64,000 nucleotides of DNA from assembly GCF_014334325.1 (NCBI RefSeq), contig NZ_JACSET010000001.1, forward strand, positions 217,777 through 281,776, read 5' to 3'. The notes below the pieces were generated by a model that ran no database searches, was not told the origin of the DNA, and was given only the letters and a program-made list of their open reading frames with translations. Every line of letters begins with the position of its first letter. Position 1 is the first letter of the stretch. Made by a program: the position numbers and the translations under genes. Source of the stretch: Treponema sp. Marseille-Q4130 (GTDB taxonomy: Bacteria; Spirochaetota; Spirochaetia; Treponematales; Treponemataceae). Shown here piece after piece: positions 34,785 to 44,300 of this stretch.

Positions 34785-37264
34785 TCTTGTATTTTCCGTT
34801 CTTTATTTTCCTCTATCGTAAAAAATGTGGTTTCGCTTTCCCAATCGAAAACGGTATTTTCTCGCGCACTTTCGAGGAGGCGCACGATTTTTTCAAGCTC
34901 TTTCGATGAAAGCGCATCTGCGATCCGTGCACCGTATGCGGACGATTTCGCATCGAACCACTTTGCAAGCTCAGCTTCCGTGATCCGCCGTTTTTCGACG
35001 AAGCGGCGCGATAAGCTTCGTACGGTAAAGCCTTCGTTTTCGAATGTGCGGACGACGGACGACGCATCCCAGTTGAAAAGCGGGTTTTCCGTATCGCCGA
35101 AAAATTCGTCTTCCGCCGCTTTCATTTTTGCAAGCGTGTCTTCGTATGCGCCGAGCGTTGCGGGCGTGAGTATCTGCGTTTCGACGATGCGGCTCAGGTA
35201 TTGTGCGCTTTTGGGAATGCGCTGCGCGATGACGGCGAGCCATCCTTCGGCGAAAACCACATCACCCGACTGTTCGCTTTCGGAGGTAGGGGAGGGCGCT
35301 TCTTTTTTTAGTCCCGTGTGCGAAAGAGAAGCGGCTAGGGATTCGATCGATGCGGGTGAGGTAAAAGGATTTCGGAAAAAGAGGCGGTCGAATTCGGCGC
35401 CCCGATATGCGAACTGCAAGACGATATCGGAAAAGATTTCGCTTGTAATGCCTTCTCCGCCCGCTCCTTCGGGAAGTACTTGCAGGACGGGTTTATCCAA
35501 ATCGCCGAGCGTCCTTCCGTACTGTTCAAGGATTTCTTTTCCTTTTTCGGTACGGCACAGCCCGCACGTCATCCCTTCGGGCGTTTTCCGCGCGACGTCC
35601 CACAACAAAAGACCGTCGTCCGCGTTCCACACGAGCGAGCGGTGATGGCGGAGAAGGCCTGCAAGTTCGGTCATCGTATCGCGCACGGCGAGAAGCACTT
35701 CCGCACGGTTCGAGTCGAGACGCGCCCTCCACGATTTATCGGCTCTGTCGAGCGCCGTCTCTTTTGCCGCGTCTGCGGGGCTGAAGGTGAGGTGTTCGCC
35801 TTTTTTATTATTAATAAAATGTACTGAGTCGAGCTTCGTGCCGGCTGCCGTTTTATACTGCGTACTTTCGCCGCCGCCGGCCGAGGGTGCTTCCCGTTCG
35901 AGAAGTGAAGCGATTTGAATTTCGCGCCTTGAAAGCACGTCGCCTCGTATCGTTTTTTCGTAGCCCTGCGTACCCGGCGTATAAAAAACGCGGCCGACGA
36001 GAGCGTCGGGTAAATACTGTTGTGCGACCCAGTGATCGCGGTATGCGTGCGGGTAGAGGTAGCCTTCTCCGTGACCGAAACCTTCGGCATCGCGGTTTCC
36101 GTCGCGCAAGTGATTGGGCACTTCCGCGTCTTCTTTTTCCACCGATGCAAGCGCATCAAAAAACGCCATACTGCTGTTCGATTTCGGCGCGGTCGAAAGA
36201 TAGAGCGCCGCGTGTGCGAGAAAGTAGCGCCCCTCGGGCATGCCGACCCGGTCGAATGCGTCGGCACAGCTTGCGACGATGCTCACTGCGTTCGGATCTG
36301 CAAGTCCCGTGTCTTCGCATGCCGATATGAGCATCCTCCGGAAGATAAACGAAGCGTCTTCTCCGGCGGCGACCATGCGCGCGAGCCAATACATTGCGGC
36401 ATCTGGATCGCGCCCCCTCAGGCTTTTAATAAACGCGCTGATGATATCGTAGTGATAATCGCCGTCGCGGTCGTAGAGTACGACTTTTTTTTGAATCGAT
36501 TCTTCGGCGGCTTCGCGGCTTATGTAGATCGTCGAACCCCACGCAGGAACGGGAGGCGAGGCTGCGGCATCCCATTTTTCTGGTGTCGTTTCTACTGCGA
36601 GTTCGAGCGCGTTCAGCAAACTGCGCGCGTCTCCGTTCGCCGTTTCGATCAAGTGTTCGAGTGCGCCTTTTTCGAATTCGACTTTCCAATGACCGTAGCC
36701 GCGCTCTTTGTCGCCGAGCGCCTGTTCTGCCGCTTTTCGCAAATCGCCGTTTGTCAGCGGTTTCAGTTGAAACACGCGGCTCCTGCTCACGAGCGCTTTA
36801 TTGACTTCGAAAAACGGATTTTCGGTCGTCGCTCCGATTAAAATGATCGTACCGTTTTCGACCCACGGCAGAAGGGCGTCCTGCTGCGCTTTGTTCCAGC
36901 GGTGCACTTCGTCGACGAATAAAATCGTGCGGCGGCTGTAAAGACTGTAAAAGTCTTCGGCCTGTTTGATCGCCGTTCTGATGTCGGCGACTCCCGTGAG
37001 TACGGCATTCAGCGTGATAAAATTACTTTTCGTATGATTTGCGATGACGCGGGCGAGCGTCGTTTTTCCGCTTCCCGGCGGTCCGTAAAAGATAACCGAC
37101 GAAAGCTGATCGGCTGCGATCGCGCGCCTCAAAAGCCTGCCCTTGCCGACGATGTGATCCTGCCCGATGTATTCGTCGAGCGTTCGCGGTCTCATCCGTG
37201 CGGCCAGCGGTTCGCGGAGCGCGTGTGCGTTTTTAAAAAGATCGGCATCGTTCGAGTGGGGCAT
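34781..37264 (-). CDS. rarA: RarA/MgsA-type AAA ATPase with long C-terminal extension
   Basis: 827 residues. The first ~430 form the replication-associated recombination protein: [20 protein letters not shown], Walker [10 protein letters not shown] (near 64-72), Walker [20 protein letters not shown], sensor [12 protein letters not shown], then the tetramerisation part ([23 protein letters not shown]). The remaining ~400 residues are an extension of unknown function; parts (SRAEV to [22 protein letters not shown]) look methyltransferase-like at best. ATG 37264 has no Shine-Dalgarno, but a -10 hexamer lies six bases upstream (leaderless candidate). It is followed by the LacI gene; a fragment of its 3' end is duplicated at 28394-28722. 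Confidence 0.85.
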   Translation of the reverse strand: MPHSNDADLFKNAHALREPLAARMRPRTLDEYIGQDHIVGKGRLLRRAIAADQLSSVIFYGPPGSGKTTLARVIANHTKSNFITLNAVLTGVADIRTAIKQAEDFYSLYSRRTILFVDEVHRWNKAQQDALLPWVENGTIILIGATTENPFFEVNKALVSRSRVFQLKPLTNGDLRKAAEQALGDKERGYGHWKVEFEKGALEHLIETANGDARSLLNALELAVETTPEKWDAAASPPVPAWGSTIYISREAAEESIQKKVVLYDRDGDYHYDIISAFIKSLRGRDPDAAMYWLARMVAAGEDASFIFRRMLISACEDTGLADPNAVSIVASCADAFDRVGMPEGRYFLAHAALYLSTAPKSNSSMAFFDALASVEKEDAEVPNHLRDGNRDAEGFGHGEGYLYPHAYRDHWVAQQYLPDALVGRVFYTPGTQGYEKTIRGDVLSRREIQIASLLEREAPSAGGGESTQYKTAAGTKLDSVHFINNKKGEHLTFSPADAAKETALDRADKSWRARLDSNRAEVLLAVRDTMTELAGLLRHHRSLVWNADDGLLLWDVARKTPEGMTCGLCRTEKGKEILEQYGRTLGDLDKPVLQVLPEGAGGEGITSEIFSDIVLQFAYRGAEFDRLFFRNPFTSPASIESLAASLSHTGLKKEAPSPTSESEQSGDVVFAEGWLAVIAQRIPKSAQYLSRIVETQILTPATLGAYEDTLAKMKAAEDEFFGDTENPLFNWDASSVVRTFENEGFTVRSLSRRFVEKRRITEAELAKWFDAKSSAYGARIADALSSKELEKIVRLLESARENTVFDWESETTFFTIEENKERKIQE

Positions 37265-37270
37265 GATATC

Positions 37271-37299
37271 AGTATACATCAGTACCACACGTTTGACTA
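37271..37299 (-). promoter_or_regulatory. Promoter of rarA-like gene placing the start at the ATG
   Basis: Minus strand: TAGTCA (37299-37294), a 17-bp spacer, TATACT (37276-37271), then six bases to the ATG at 37264. Confidence 0.5.
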
Positions 37300-37518
37300 T
37301 CGGAAATCAAATTTCAATCAAATGCTCCCGAAACGGGAATATCGTCAAAATATCTTCCTTAATTCATTTTGATTTTCATGTACAATCGATGATCCGTTCC
37401 GTCAGTTCCGTCAGGTCGATTGCAAAAGAGTGTATGCGCATGTATACTGTTGGTGAGTCGGATATAGAATGCCATACGGTATTCGGTACGGCATAAATTA
37501 TTAAAAAAGGGGATCGCT

Positions 37519-38574
37519 ATGGAATCGAAATCTGTCGGCATACTCGGAAGCGGTGCATGGGGTACGGGTTTGGCCCAAGCGCTCGCCCGCGGTAATCATC
37601 GGATACGGATGTGGGCGCGCGAACAGGACGTCGCCGACTCGGTCAATAATGATCACGAAAATAAGCGCTATCTCCCGGGCTACAGGCTGTCGGAAAACAT
37701 CACCGTTTCAAACGATATCGCCGAAGTCGCTTCCGATAAAGAATTTTTAATAATCGCTTCTCCGTCGCTGTATATTGCCGACACGGTAAAAATGATCACT
37801 GCTCTTCCCGGTATCGCCGACGGCAGTACCTGTATCGCCGTTCTTACGAAAGGCTTTGTTCCGGCCGCCGACGGGCCGAAGCTCGTGCTTACGACGATAG
37901 AAAATCTTTTGCCGGGCATCTACAAGGGATGCACGGTTTACGTGTCGGGTCCGAGCCACGCGGAAGAAGTTGCAGTCGGGAAAATTACGGGACTCGTCGC
38001 CGCGTGCGAAAACCCTCGCAATTCGATCAGAGTGCGGGAGCTTTTGCGCGTGCCGGGGATTTTGCCCTATTCGTCGTTCGACGTCGTCGGCGTGCAGATC
38101 TGCGCCGCCGCGAAAAACGTCATCGCCGTCGTATACGGTGCGATGGATGCGCTTGCCGAAACGTCGGAAGAATTCGGCGACAATGCGGAATCCCTTTTGA
38201 TGGCCGCAGGCTTAAACGAAATTCAAACGCTCGGATTTGCGATGGGTGCGACGCACGCGGAAACTTTTACGTCGATCGCGGGCGTGGGCGATTTGGACGT
38301 AACGTGCAAAAGTAAATACGGACGAAACCGCCGCTTCGGACAGGATTTGATAAAAAAAGATATCATGTCGCAGTTTTCGAATCTCGACGATTTGATCGAA
38401 AATATGACAAGGCTCGGCTATCTTTCCGAAGGTGCGATCGCGTGTAAATACGTGCACGAAATCGCGCAACGGAAAAATCTCAAACTGACGATCTGCGACG
38501 GACTGTATCGCATATTGAACAAGGAGATTTATCCGCGCGATTTTATCGCACAGCTTTTGACGCAGGAAAAATAA
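37519..38574 (+). CDS. gpsA: Glycerol-3-phosphate dehydrogenase (NAD(P)+)
   Basis: 351 residues with GILGSGAWGTGLAQAL (Rossmann loop) at the N-terminus, NITVSNDIAE, AVLTKGFVP, YVSGPSHAEEVAVG, AAAKNVIAVVYGAMDAL (catalytic Lys in this segment) and GVGDLDVTCKSKYGRNRRFG. It reduces dihydroxyacetone phosphate to sn-glycerol-3-phosphate for membrane lipid synthesis. AAGGGG precedes the ATG. It lies upstream of ffh by 123 bp, and ffh has its own promoter. Confidence 0.97.
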   Translation: MESKSVGILGSGAWGTGLAQALARGNHRIRMWAREQDVADSVNNDHENKRYLPGYRLSENITVSNDIAEVASDKEFLIIASPSLYIADTVKMITALPGIADGSTCIAVLTKGFVPAADGPKLVLTTIENLLPGIYKGCTVYVSGPSHAEEVAVGKITGLVAACENPRNSIRVRELLRVPGILPYSSFDVVGVQICAAAKNVIAVVYGAMDALAETSEEFGDNAESLLMAAGLNEIQTLGFAMGATHAETFTSIAGVGDLDVTCKSKYGRNRRFGQDLIKKDIMSQFSNLDDLIENMTRLGYLSEGAIACKYVHEIAQRKNLKLTICDGLYRILNKEIYPRDFIAQLLTQEK

Positions 38575-38661
38575 GCGCGAGGGCGAACGTACGGGCATTC
38601 CGTCCGCAGCACAGTGCCATCGCACTCGTTCCGTGAGGTGCTTTGTTCGGAGCGCGCCGCA

Positions 38662-38690
38662 TTGCAAAAAAGAAGCGAGGCGGGTATAAT
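38662..38690 (+). promoter_or_regulatory. Promoter of ffh placing the start at the ATG
   Basis: TTGCAA (38662-38667), a 17-bp spacer, TATAAT (38685-38690), then exactly six bases to the ATG at 38697. A strong match to the sigma-70 consensus. Confidence 0.7.
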
Positions 38691-38696
38691 CTGCCT

Positions 38697-40067
38697 ATGC
38701 TTGAAAAATTAACAAATACCTTTTCATCGATTATCCAAACGGTGAGCGGAAAATCGACGATCACCGAAAAAAATATTGAAGATACGGTCGAGCGCATTAA
38801 GACGGCGCTCCTCGAAGCCGACGTCAATCTCCGCGTCGTGCGCCGCTTTGTCAATTCGACGATCGAAGAAGCGAAGGGCGAAAAAGTTCTTCGCGCCGTC
38901 GATCCCGGCGAACAGTTCGTTAAAATCATTTACGACAAACTCGCCTCTATGCTCGGAGACGCGAAAACCGATCTGCATTTAAAAGGGCCTGACACGCAGT
39001 CTGTGATTTTGCTGCTCGGTTTACAGGGGTCGGGTAAAACAACCGCGGCGCATAAACTCGCATACCGCTTGGCAAAAGAAGGACGGAAGCCGCTGCTGGC
39101 CGCGTGCGATTTGGTCCGCCCTGCCGCCGTCGAACAGCTTTCGCAGCTCGGCGAAAAAATCGGTGTGCCGGTATTTAAAGAAGAAGGCGTATCCGCCGTT
39201 CGCGTTGCAAAAGATGCGCTCGACTATGCGCGGAAAAATTCGCTTGATACGCTTATCGTCGATACTGCGGGGCGCTTGCAGATAGACGACGCAATGATGG
39301 CCGAACTCGTCGATATTAAAAAAGCGCTTTCTCCCGACGAAACGATCCTCGTCGCCGATGCGATGACCGGTCAAAACGCGGTAGACATCGCAAAAACTTT
39401 CGATGAGCGGCTTTCGCTTTCAGGCGTTATTTTAACAAAATTCGATTCCGATGCCAGAGGCGGTGCGGCTCTTTCGCTTAAAACGATGACCGGTAAACCC
39501 ATTCTGTTTATCGGTACGGGCGAAAAAACCGAAGACCTCGAAGTCTTTCACCCCGATCGCATCGCAAGCCGCATCCTCGGCATGGGCGATATCGTTTCGC
39601 TCGTCGAAAAGGCGCAGGAAACGGTCGACCGCGAAGAAGCGGAAAAGCTGCAAAAAAAGATGGCGCGCAACGAGTTTACGCTCGACGATATGCTCACGCA
39701 GTTTCGGCAAGTGCGCAAGATGGGCAGTATGCAGCAGCTTATGGAGATGATGCCGGGCATCGCACAGCAGATGCAGGGGCGCGATTTCGATACGGACGGC
39801 ATGAAAAAGCAGGAAGCGATTATCCTGTCGATGACGAAAAAAGAGCGGGCGAACCATTTTATCATCGGACCCGCGCGCCGTAAGCGCATCGCAAAGGGAT
39901 CGGGGACTTCGGTCGCTGACGTCAACAAATTGATAAAGCAGTTTGAAAAGACGAAGCTCGCGATGAAAAAGCTCAGCAAAAACCGCGGTATGCAGGCGCA
40001 GTTTATGAATCAGCTCGGCGGCGCCTCCCTCGACATGGAAGCGCTTGCAAGGAAATTCGGCAGATAG
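38697..40067 (+). CDS. ffh: Signal recognition particle protein Ffh
   Basis: 456 residues: the N domain (residues 1-85), then the G domain with GLQGSGKTTAAHKLA (P-loop), DTAGRLQIDD (G3), TKFDSDARGGAALS (G4), and a Met-rich M domain (MGSMQQLMEMMPGIAQQMQ and TKKERANH) that binds 4.5S RNA and signal sequences. The ATG at 38697 gives the usual start (MLEKLTNTFSSI); an upstream frame from 38643 is not conserved-looking. No Shine-Dalgarno; leaderless initiation is suggested by the promoter spacing. Confidence 0.97.
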   Translation: MLEKLTNTFSSIIQTVSGKSTITEKNIEDTVERIKTALLEADVNLRVVRRFVNSTIEEAKGEKVLRAVDPGEQFVKIIYDKLASMLGDAKTDLHLKGPDTQSVILLLGLQGSGKTTAAHKLAYRLAKEGRKPLLAACDLVRPAAVEQLSQLGEKIGVPVFKEEGVSAVRVAKDALDYARKNSLDTLIVDTAGRLQIDDAMMAELVDIKKALSPDETILVADAMTGQNAVDIAKTFDERLSLSGVILTKFDSDARGGAALSLKTMTGKPILFIGTGEKTEDLEVFHPDRIASRILGMGDIVSLVEKAQETVDREEAEKLQKKMARNEFTLDDMLTQFRQVRKMGSMQQLMEMMPGIAQQMQGRDFDTDGMKKQEAIILSMTKKERANHFIIGPARRKRIAKGSGTSVADVNKLIKQFEKTKLAMKKLSKNRGMQAQFMNQLGGASLDMEALARKFGR

Positions 40068-40082
40068 CGGTATCCCCATCGA

Positions 40083-40793
40083 CTACGGCACCGTGATGAC
40101 CGATGCGACGCGACCGTCTTTTGTATACGCTTTGTTCGGATTCGTCGAGTCGGTGAGCGCATCCATTCCCGAATAATAATTATAATAATGCGTGCCGGAC
40201 GGCAAGGGCAGTGCGATTTCGTACAAGCCGCGCGACGTTTCTTTCATTTCGTAAATCCACGGATCCCAGTTCGTAAACGAGCCTGCAAGGTATATCTTTT
40301 GATGCGTATTTGCGCGGCAGATAAATCGGACGATTTTTTCAGACGACGCGTTTGTCGCGATGGGCGCGGTTTTTTGCGGCAGATCGGAAGCGAAAGTAAA
40401 GCGTGAAAGAGAGATGCCTGCTTTTTCGTCATAGTAGCTGTCGGGGTTTGCGGGATCGGTTGTCCACAATCCGTCGATAACGAGGCGGTACGAAAGGCTT
40501 CGCGCCGCTTCGGGACGATGTAAAATATAAAACAGTACCGAACCTTTTGCTTTTCCGTCCATGTCGCGCATCGTATGTATGCGGAAAGGATGGATCGTTT
40601 TGTATCCTTCAAAATCGAATGCGATTCCGGTAAAGCGCGATTTTGCGTCGGCGGTAAAAACGACCGTACCGTCTTTTTCGTACGGCACGCCGACGCCGCG
40701 GATTTCGAGAACGGTTTCGTCGTTATAATCCGCCGCAAATATGTGACAAAGCGATGCCGTAAGCGCGCACAGCAAAAAAAGAAAGCGTTTCAT
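40083..40793 (-). CDS. Exported protein with glycogen-binding-like E-set domain (CBM48/AMPK type)
   Basis: A 236-residue secreted protein with a signal peptide (MKRFLFLLCALTASLCHIFA). Two beta-rich halves follow. The second is an E-set/AMPK-CBM-type domain, seen in KIYLAGSFTNWDPWIYEMKE and YEIALPLPSGTHYYNYYSG with SGMDALTDSTNPNKAYTKDG, the hallmark of isoamylase N-terminal and glycogen-recognition domains. There is no catalytic domain. The ATG at 40793 begins the signal peptide; longer frames upstream do not. A GATAAT six bases upstream of the ATG resembles the leaderless pattern, but no -35 is visible. It may bind glucans in the periplasm. Confidence 0.78.
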   Translation of the reverse strand: MKRFLFLLCALTASLCHIFAADYNDETVLEIRGVGVPYEKDGTVVFTADAKSRFTGIAFDFEGYKTIHPFRIHTMRDMDGKAKGSVLFYILHRPEAARSLSYRLVIDGLWTTDPANPDSYYDEKAGISLSRFTFASDLPQKTAPIATNASSEKIVRFICRANTHQKIYLAGSFTNWDPWIYEMKETSRGLYEIALPLPSGTHYYNYYSGMDALTDSTNPNKAYTKDGRVASVITVP

Positions 40794-40916
40794 ACTACGA
40801 TTATCGGCAAAACGGCGCCGAAGATTTACCGTGTCGGTAAAAGAACATGGGCGCGTCGCGCGAGACTTTTCTAATGTACGCGCAAAAATCATCCGTTATT
40901 ATAATAGGTCGAAAGT

Positions 40917-41182
40917 CGAGTTTCGAAAGTATTTCTAAATAAAGATATGCTTTCGGCGAGAACTTCGTTCGCTGCGCTCACTACCGAGTTTGCAACGCAA
41001 ACTCGCCGTGTATATGCCGCGGTCGAGCTTTTAGGGTACGCTTCCGTAAGCCTAACGCTCGAAACGGCACGCAGCCGGAACCTCGCCTCCGCATCATTTT
41101 ATTTACTTTCGAAACTCGCCATTCAGTTGGTGAACGAAACGGATGGAAAATTTCGAGTTTTAGAAAACTCGAAATTAGACCT
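40917..41182 (+). repeat. Dispersed structured repeat R1, copy 2
   Basis: Same order as the copy at 1172: outer arms GAGTTTCGAAAGTA (40918-40931) and TACTTTCGAAACTC (41104-41117), the core GGTCGAGC to CTCGAAACGGCACGCAGCCG, and the terminal GAGTTTTAGAAAACTC hairpin. Relative to copy 1 it has an extra nested CGAGTTTGC/GCAAACTCG hairpin (40985-41005) in the left half. The outer pairs differ from copy 1 but still pair. Confidence 0.8.
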
Positions 41183-41251
41183 AATAGAGAATACGCAGGG
41201 TAAACGCACCGGAGATGTATACCTGCAAAGAAAGTGTACAGCCAAATAAAA

Positions 41252-41288
41252 GGCGGAACGCGAGGCAGCGGCACTGCCGCCGTTTTTT
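41252..41288 (+). terminator. Orphan terminator-like hairpin downstream of R1 copy 2
   Basis: GGCAG pairs with CTGCC within a GC-rich region, followed by TTTTTT (41283-41288). No gene ends here on this strand; the only thing upstream is the R1 repeat, so the pair could mark a small RNA. The rest of the 600-bp gap (40794-41398) holds R1 and the weak promoter of the next gene. Confidence 0.4.
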
Positions 41289-41398
41289 GAATGCTGTTAA
41301 CTTTAATAAAAGTATATTTTCCGGTGCGTTTGCCTTGAGGGTACGGTCAAATACTTGTAAAGACGGGCGTTTTAACGATACAATAAATCGGGTGGATT

Positions 41399-44300
41399 AT
41401 GCCGGGGTTAAGCCAGCTAAAGAAATTCAATTCAGATATTCTCGCACTCGGCAATGAGGTACACGAGCGTGCATCCCGCGGCGAAAAGCCGATCCTGATT
41501 CCGTTTTCGAAAACGATACGCGATGTCGATGATTCCGAAGATTTTGTTCTCGGTATGCCTGAAGTTCCGGAGCAGACGGTACCGTCGCAGGCTTCATCCG
41601 ACGCTGAAGATTTTTCCGATATTACCGGAACGGGAAAAAATGATGCGGCGTCCAAAGAAAACGGCGAAACGTCTTCAGCCGCCGTTCCCGATCTTTCCGA
41701 TTTGCTCAATCCCGTTATCCCTTCCGCATCGGCAGGAGAGGCGGAAATGCCCGACCTTTCCGAATTCGCCGATGAAGCGGAACAAAAAATCGAAGAAGCT
41801 GAACCGGAAGAAGTGTCGATTGCGGATATGAATCTCGACGATCTGCTCGGCGATATGAGCGGAGTGGAAGCGGAAGCGAGCGATGTGCTGCCGGAAGAAG
41901 CCGCGTCCGATGTGCCCTCCGACGAGGGCGGCGAGCCGCCCCGTACATCCGCGTCGAACCGAAACGGCGGCCCGTCCCGAACGAGCGCCGTTTTGTCGGA
42001 TGCATTTTCTCTTCCCTCCGACGACGCGTTTTCGTCGGCAGTATCGGATATCCCCGCTCATACCGACCATGCTCATACCGTGCCCGATCTTCCATCGCTT
42101 GATGCGTTTACGCTTTCTCCGGAAAATGATTTTTCCGTTCCTGCGCCCCTTGTAGATGAAGCGCCGTCCGAACGTCAAGTGCGCTCCGAGCATGAGGCGC
42201 CGTCCGGACATCAAACGCTTTCCGAACACGTTCTGCCGTCAGAAGATGCGGGACATCTTGACACTTCCTCATTAGCAGCTCCTTCTCCAACTCAACGGAG
42301 CGCGGATCAAAAAACGGACGAAGCTCCTCCTCCGGCGGTCGAGTCTTCGGCTTCCGATTGGGCGGATGATTTCGATACGGGCGGACAGGCGATCGATATG
42401 AATATCGAAATCCCCGGCGATATGCCTGAGGGTGAAATCGAAAGTGCCGTACAGTCCGCAGGTAAAACCGCACTTCCCGAAAAAGATGCGGATCGCGTAT
42501 CGGCTTTCGGCAAAGCGCCTGAAGAACAAAAAATCGTCCGAGCGTCCGGTGCGGATGAAACATCGTCCGATGCGGGTACAGACCGAACGCAAAGCAGTGC
42601 GTCCGGGACGACTGTAAACGGAGAGCCGCTTTCTCCGCTTGATGGCACTCCCGACAGTTTGGAACTTCCCGATTTCGATTTTTCTTCCATGTTCAATGAT
42701 GACGGGCTTTCGCCTGCGGCCGATCTTTCCGAAGAGAAAAAAACATCTTCCGGCTTTTACGAAGCGGCACCCGATACGGCTTTCGGTCCCGATGAAATTT
42801 CTCTCAGCGGTGAAGGAAACGAAATCGCTGAAAAACCGCTGCGGCAAACGACGGATGAAATTTCTCTCAGAGATGAAGGGGCGGAAAATGAAGGAACGAT
42901 GCAAAGGTCGGGCGCACTTTCCTCTTCTGACGAGATTTCTCTCGGCGGCGATGCGGCGGAACCAAGCGAAGAAACGCCTTCGGATATGCTTGCCGCCCGC
43001 TTGCCGCAGGAAACTTTCGATCCCGATACTTTCGATTTCGACCTCGATATGGGTGACGGAGAGACGGACGACGGCGGGACGACGGCTCGCGGTGAAACGG
43101 GAGCGATCGGGAGCGATGAAAAATCCGGCGATACGACATCGGAAAATGCGGACGACGAAGAAAAGGTTCCGATAGAACATTTCGATACATCCGAAATGGA
43201 AGGGCTCGACTTTACGGTCAAAGAGCCGGAAAAATCCGAAGCGGATAAAACCGACTTCGAACTCGGCATGCACGGCGATCTCGGCGATTTTGAAATACCC
43301 GGCTTTTCCGATACAACAGAAGTCAAAACCGATAAAAGCGGCCGCATCAAACTTCCTACTCCCGATTTCCGCGGAGCGACCGAAGGCGAAAAGCCTCCGA
43401 AAAATACGCTTACCGATGCGCAGTATAAAAAATTTCTTGCAAACCTCGCGCTCTATCCGCTCAACGTGCGCCTTGCCGTTGAAAATCTGCTCGTCGCAAA
43501 CGAGTTTACCGACGACGCGCAGTTTGAAATCGTTGAAAAAATTCTCAACAAAGCGCCCGCGCGTCAAGTTGCTTCGACCCTCGAAAAGATGCTCGATATC
43601 GCCATTCCTGTTCCGCGCGATTTTGAGCGGCGTACCGTAGCCGAATACAATGCATATAAAGCGTCTTTTCAGTATCAGCTGCAAAACAGGATCGTTCCGG
43701 GCATCGTACTCGCCCTTCTTTCCGCTGCAGCCGTATTCGGATTAATAATTTTTACGCGTAATTTTATCTGGCGCCCGCTGAGAGCGAACGGCCTGTACAA
43801 ACAGGGATACGCGCTCATTAAAGCCGACGAATACCCTCAGTCGGAAGCGCTGTTCAATGAGGCCGCCGGCGTGCAGCTGCAAAAAAAGTGGCTTTTCAAA
43901 TATGCGCGCGCATACCGCGAACGAAAGCAATACCTTAGGGCGGAGCGGATGTATCGCAATATCCTTTATTATTTTAATTACGATAAGGAAGCGGGTATCG
44001 AATACGCGCGCATGGAATGCGACGATTTGGCAAATTATGAAAAGGCCGAAGAGATCGCACGGCGGAGCGTGCTCGACTATCACATAAACGATGCCGACGG
44101 TATCCTCCTGCTCGGCGATATCTTTCTCGAATGGGCGACTGAAAAAGACCCTTCGAAATTCGAAGAAGCGCGCAAGCAGTATGCATCCCTCGTGCAGCTC
44201 TACGGTCCGACCGATCAATACCTCGCGCGCATGATGCGCTATTTTGTGCGCACCGACAATCTCCGCGAAGTGCTGCAGCTCAAAGACCGATTTTATCCGA

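Noticed and set aside
41399-43400. CRISPR-like repeats in the acidic head of the TPR gene
   Set aside because: The repeated DEISL-coding units are few, unevenly spaced and within an open frame; no CRISPR array exists in the window.
42272-43684. 470-residue open frame on the minus strand
   Set aside because: Antisense to the acidic TPR gene; the Arg/Phe-rich composition is the complement of the GAA/GAC-rich codons.
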